From AP-16 sp963755055 (lineage in GTDB: Bacteria > Pseudomonadota > Alphaproteobacteria > Rhizobiales > Xanthobacteraceae), in assembly GCA_963755055.1 (NCBI GenBank), contig CAVWIS010000018.1, positions 186,001 to 250,000 on the forward strand: DNA of 64,000 nucleotides, read 5' to 3'. Each line of letters starts with the position of its first letter. Position 1 is the first letter of the stretch. Position numbers and translations under genes: made by a program. The notes below the pieces were generated by a model that worked only from the letters and a program-made list of their open reading frames with translations, was not told where the DNA came from and did no database searches. This document shows positions 61,556-64,000 of the stretch, one piece after another.

Positions 61556-62905
61556 ATGCTCGGACTTCACGGCGACCTCGTGGGCAGCTCCGGCGCGCTT
61601 CTGCTCGCTGCGGCCTCAACCGCCGCTCTCGTCGTCAGCCTCGTCTTCCTGCACCTGGCGCGGAAGCGAAACCGGCAGCTGCTCACCGCCATGAACAACA
61701 TGTCGCAAGGCCTGTGCATGTTCGATTCGGCGCAGCGGCTCGTGGTCTGCAACACCAGCTACATCCGGATGTACAATCTGTCGCCCGCGGTCGTGAAGCC
61801 CGGCTGCACTCTGCGCGAGCTGTTGCAATACCGGATCGCGACCGGGGCCTTTTCCGGCGATCCCGAGCAGTACATCGCCAATCTCCTCGCCACCCTGGCC
61901 AAGGGAACGCCCACCCGGGTCGTGGCCGAGTCGAACGACCGCACCATCGCCATGCTCAACAAGCCGATGCCCGACGGCGGATGGGTGGTGACCCACGAGG
62001 ACGTCACCGAGCAGCAGCGCGCCGAGCAGCAGCGCGACGCGATGGTCGAGCAGCAGCGGCGCCGCGACGCCGTCGAGGCGGCCATCCTGGCATTCCGCCA
62101 GCGCGCCGAGACCCTGATCAAAAGCGTCAGCGAAAGCGCCGGCGTGATGAAATCTGCCGCGACCGCGCTGTTCGGATCGTCCGACAAGACGTCGCGGACG
62201 ACGGAAGGCGCCGTCTCCGCCTCGAGCGAGACGTCGACCAGCGTCGAGACCGCGGCGGCCGCCGCCGAGGAGCTGTTGCGGTCGATCGCCGAGATCAGCC
62301 GCCAGCTCGGCCACACCACCGAGGTGGTGCACCTGGCGGTGACCGAGGCCAATGCCACCAACGAGCGGGTCGCCGGGCTCGCCAAGGCGGCCCAGCAGAT
62401 CGGCAACGTGGTCAAGCTGATCCAGGACGTGGCCGGCCAGACCAACCTGCTGGCGCTGAACGCCACCATCGAGGCGGCACGGGCTGGCCAGGCGGGAAAG
62501 GGCTTTGCCGTCGTCGCCTCGGAGGTGAAATCGCTCGCGGTGCAGACCGCCAAGGCGACCGACGAGATCGACGGGCAGATCTCCACGGTGCAGGGGCTCA
62601 CCGCCGGCGCGGTCGAGGCGATCCGCCGGATCACCGAGCGGATGCAGGAGATCAATCAGGACGCCTCCGCGGTCGCCGCCTCGGTCCAGCAGCAGAACGC
62701 GGCCACCGACGAGATTTCCCACAGCGTCGCCAGCGCCGCCAAGGGCACCCGCCACATGGTCAAGGTTCTCGACGAGGTGGCTGGCGCCGTGGCGCAGACG
62801 CGCACCGCCGCCGAGACCGTGCTCAAGGCCTCCGACGCCGTCGAGGCGGCCGCCGTTGATCTGCGCGCCGAGGTCCGGGATTTTCTCGGCAAGGTCGCGG
62901 CGTAA
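61556..62905 (+). CDS. Methyl-accepting chemotaxis protein with PAS_7 domain
   Basis: 449 residues. One N-terminal TM segment (GALLLAAASTAALVVSLVFLHLA), then a PAS_7 domain (LLTAMNNMSQGLCMFDSAQRLVVCNTSYIRMYNLSP ... WVVTHEDVTEQQRAE), then the signalling coiled coil with hairpin tip NVVKLIQDVAGQTNLLALNA then TIEAARAGQAGKGFAVVASE. No periplasmic sensor domain and no HAMP, so it likely senses an intracellular cue through PAS and signals to CheA/CheW, which are encoded elsewhere. No C-terminal CheR-tether pentapeptide. Confidence 0.9.
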   Translation: MLGLHGDLVGSSGALLLAAASTAALVVSLVFLHLARKRNRQLLTAMNNMSQGLCMFDSAQRLVVCNTSYIRMYNLSPAVVKPGCTLRELLQYRIATGAFSGDPEQYIANLLATLAKGTPTRVVAESNDRTIAMLNKPMPDGGWVVTHEDVTEQQRAEQQRDAMVEQQRRRDAVEAAILAFRQRAETLIKSVSESAGVMKSAATALFGSSDKTSRTTEGAVSASSETSTSVETAAAAAEELLRSIAEISRQLGHTTEVVHLAVTEANATNERVAGLAKAAQQIGNVVKLIQDVAGQTNLLALNATIEAARAGQAGKGFAVVASEVKSLAVQTAKATDEIDGQISTVQGLTAGAVEAIRRITERMQEINQDASAVAASVQQQNAATDEISHSVASAAKGTRHMVKVLDEVAGAVAQTRTAAETVLKASDAVEAAAVDLRAEVRDFLGKVAA

Positions 62906-62930
62906 GAGCGGCGCTTGATGATTGTGGCGA

Positions 62931-63070
62931 GTAGGGTGGGCAAAGTCGGCCCGGACGCCGCCGCATGACGCGGTCCACCTCCCGACTTTGCCCACGCCGA
63001 CCGCGTGGGCAAAGGCGGATCAGGCGCCGCGATCAATCAAAGCGTCGGGGCCGCCATTGCCCACCCTACG
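62931..63070. repeat. Palindromic dispersed repeat, GTAGGGTGGGCAA family
   Basis: GTAGGGTGGGCAAAGTCGG ... CCGACTTTGCCCACG ... CGTGGGCAAAGGCGG ... CATTGCCCACCCTACG: nested inverted arms as at 2512-2674. Overlaps the last bases of the convergent DUF1772 gene. Confidence 0.8.
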
Positions 63071-63500
63071 GCAGCGACGCCCATAGAAACACGAATGTCG
63101 CCGCCAGGCCGAGCGCGGTGCGGCCGGCGTGCAGCCTTGCCCACTGCTCGATGAGCCCGCGGCTCTCCGGCCCGGCATTCGCCGCATCCGTCGCCATCAG
63201 CCGGTTGTTGGTCGGCATGATGACCACGAGCGTGTAGGGCCAGTTGGCGAGGAGGAGGAGGAGGGCTCCGATGAGCCACGGCAACACGCCGGTCTGCCAC
63301 CAGGCGATCAGCCCCAGGAGGAAGCCGACGATGGCCAGCGGGGCCTGCATGGCGAACCCGCGCTTGTAGGCCGGCTTCCACTCGGCGAGCAGCGCGCGGT
63401 CGTCGAGGGCGAGCCGCGCCGGCTGCTCGGCGACGCCGACGTAGATCGCCGCGCCGGCAAACACCGCCGCGACGACAAGGGCGAGCTGTCCGGCAATCAT
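63066..63500 (-). CDS. DUF1772 (anthrone-oxygenase-like) membrane protein
   Basis: 144 residues from MIAGQLALVVAAVFAGAAIYV. Four TM helices and the family markers VEQPARL, KRGFAMQAPLAIVGF, NWPYTLVVIMPTNNRLM and WARLHAGRTALGLAATFVFL. DUF1772 members resemble anthrone oxygenase, but bacterial roles are largely unknown. The stop codon lies at the edge of the palindromic repeat. Same strand as the MFS gene just upstream. Confidence 0.83.
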   Translation of the reverse strand: MIAGQLALVVAAVFAGAAIYVGVAEQPARLALDDRALLAEWKPAYKRGFAMQAPLAIVGFLLGLIAWWQTGVLPWLIGALLLLLANWPYTLVVIMPTNNRLMATDAANAGPESRGLIEQWARLHAGRTALGLAATFVFLWASLP

Positions 63501-63570
63501 GCTGCCCCGCTCGAGGATTTCGGGCCTCGTCGGGCGCGGACAGCCGCGCCCGGCGAGGAGAGCCTCACTG

Positions 63571-64000
63571 CTACCCGGCACGGGCCCCGAGCGCGGGAGC
63601 GGTGGTTGCCGCCGGCGCGCGGTTGGGGATGTGCAGGAAGAACGCGCAGACGAAGGAGGCGATCGCGCCGAGCAGCGCCAGCCCGTAGAGCCCGCCGGCG
63701 AAGCTGCCGGTGGCGTCCTTCATGATGCCGACATACCAGGGCCCGAAGAAGCCGCCGAGATTTCCGATCGAGTTGATCCAGGCGATGCCGGCGGCGAGCG
63801 CCGTGCCGCTGAGGAACATCGGCGGCATGGCGAAGAACGGGCCCTTCGAGCCGTAGAACCCCATGGCGGCGATCGACATGCCGACCAGCGCCCACCAGGT
63901 GCCCATGGTCATGCCGGCGAGGACGAGGCCGAAGGTCGAGAGCAGGCAGGCGACGAGCAGGTTCCAGCGCCGCTCGTTCATGCGGTCGGAGATGCGGCCC
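63571..64000 (-). CDS. MFS transporter (anion:cation symporter type), C-terminal part only
   Basis: Continues past the window edge; the last ~142 codons are visible. GRISDRMNERRWN is the MFS cytoplasmic loop motif (G-x-x-S-D-R). It is followed by TM segments LLVACLLSTFGLVLAGMTMG, WALVGMSIAAMGFYGSKGPFFAMPPMFLSG, AAGIAWINSIGNLGGFFGPWYVGIMKD and GLYGLALLGAIASFVCAFFLHIP. The GPFFAMPPMFLSGTAxAxGIAxINSIGNLGG segment is typical of ACS-family transporters for organic acid anions (tartrate, phthalate, hexuronate). Substrate cannot be told. Confidence 0.85.
   Translation of the reverse strand, partial: GRISDRMNERRWNLLVACLLSTFGLVLAGMTMGTWWALVGMSIAAMGFYGSKGPFFAMPPMFLSGTALAAGIAWINSIGNLGGFFGPWYVGIMKDATGSFAGGLYGLALLGAIASFVCAFFLHIPNRAPAATTAPALGARAG

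Overview
GC-rich chromosomal DNA of an alphaproteobacterium, most likely Hyphomicrobiales (Bradyrhizobium/Rhodopseudomonas/Rhodoplanes-like). I infer this from the liv-type ABC operon, the ActR/RegA regulator, the FixJ-like response regulators, FNR/FixK-type boxes and two dispersed palindromic repeat families (GTAGGGTGGGC... and GTAGGATGGG...). No tRNA, rRNA, CRISPR array or intact mobile element was seen.

Layout. 1-2.3 kb: 3' part of an RND efflux pump. 2.8-7.7 kb: branched-chain-amino-acid-type ABC operon (binding protein, livH, livM, livG, livF). 7.8-13.8 kb: acetyltransferase, caspase-like protein with a propeller-like tail, flavin-dependent oxidoreductase, D-2-hydroxyacid dehydrogenase. 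14-22.3 kb: four arylsulfatases, a twin-CX3C secreted peptide and a small secreted protein. 22.9-31 kb: two paralogous sensory cassettes, each with a kinase carrying an ABC-substrate-binding-like sensor domain, a FixJ/NarL regulator and a lone receiver. 31-38.7 kb: AraC regulator, small secreted proteins, HdeD, YiaW/YiaV pair, RegA-like regulator, Do protease. 38.7-43.4 kb: a gene graveyard around a peptide-binding protein. 43.4-50 kb: AI-2E permease, fifth arylsulfatase, second twin-CX3C peptide, two more AraC regulators. 50-57.2 kb: ECF sigma factor, membrane protein, outer-membrane porin-like protein divergent from an exported HAD phosphatase, octaheme cytochrome with TPRs, K+ channel. 57.3-64 kb: ordinary metabolic genes, gamma-glutamyltransferase, chemoreceptor, start of an MFS transporter gene region.

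The most interesting signal is an apparent regulon. A box close to GCCGAATTTGCATAGCGC occurs eleven times. Ten copies lie roughly 85-215 bases upstream of a gene in the same orientation, and one lies closer. The genes are both peptide/arylsulfatase units, another sulfatase, small secreted proteins, a sensor kinase gene, an AraC gene, the porin-like gene and the HAD phosphatase. With three paralogous AraC regulators and two sensor cassettes this looks like an exported sulfatase/peptide system under common control. Its substrate and signal cannot be read from the sequence.

Many conserved genes carry single-base frameshifts (RND, livH, livM, both kinases, two or three response regulators, TerB, GGT). 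These are either assembly errors or real decay. Several short relics of arylsulfatases, an ABC exporter, a Sel1 protein and a possible transposase show that the region has been rearranged.
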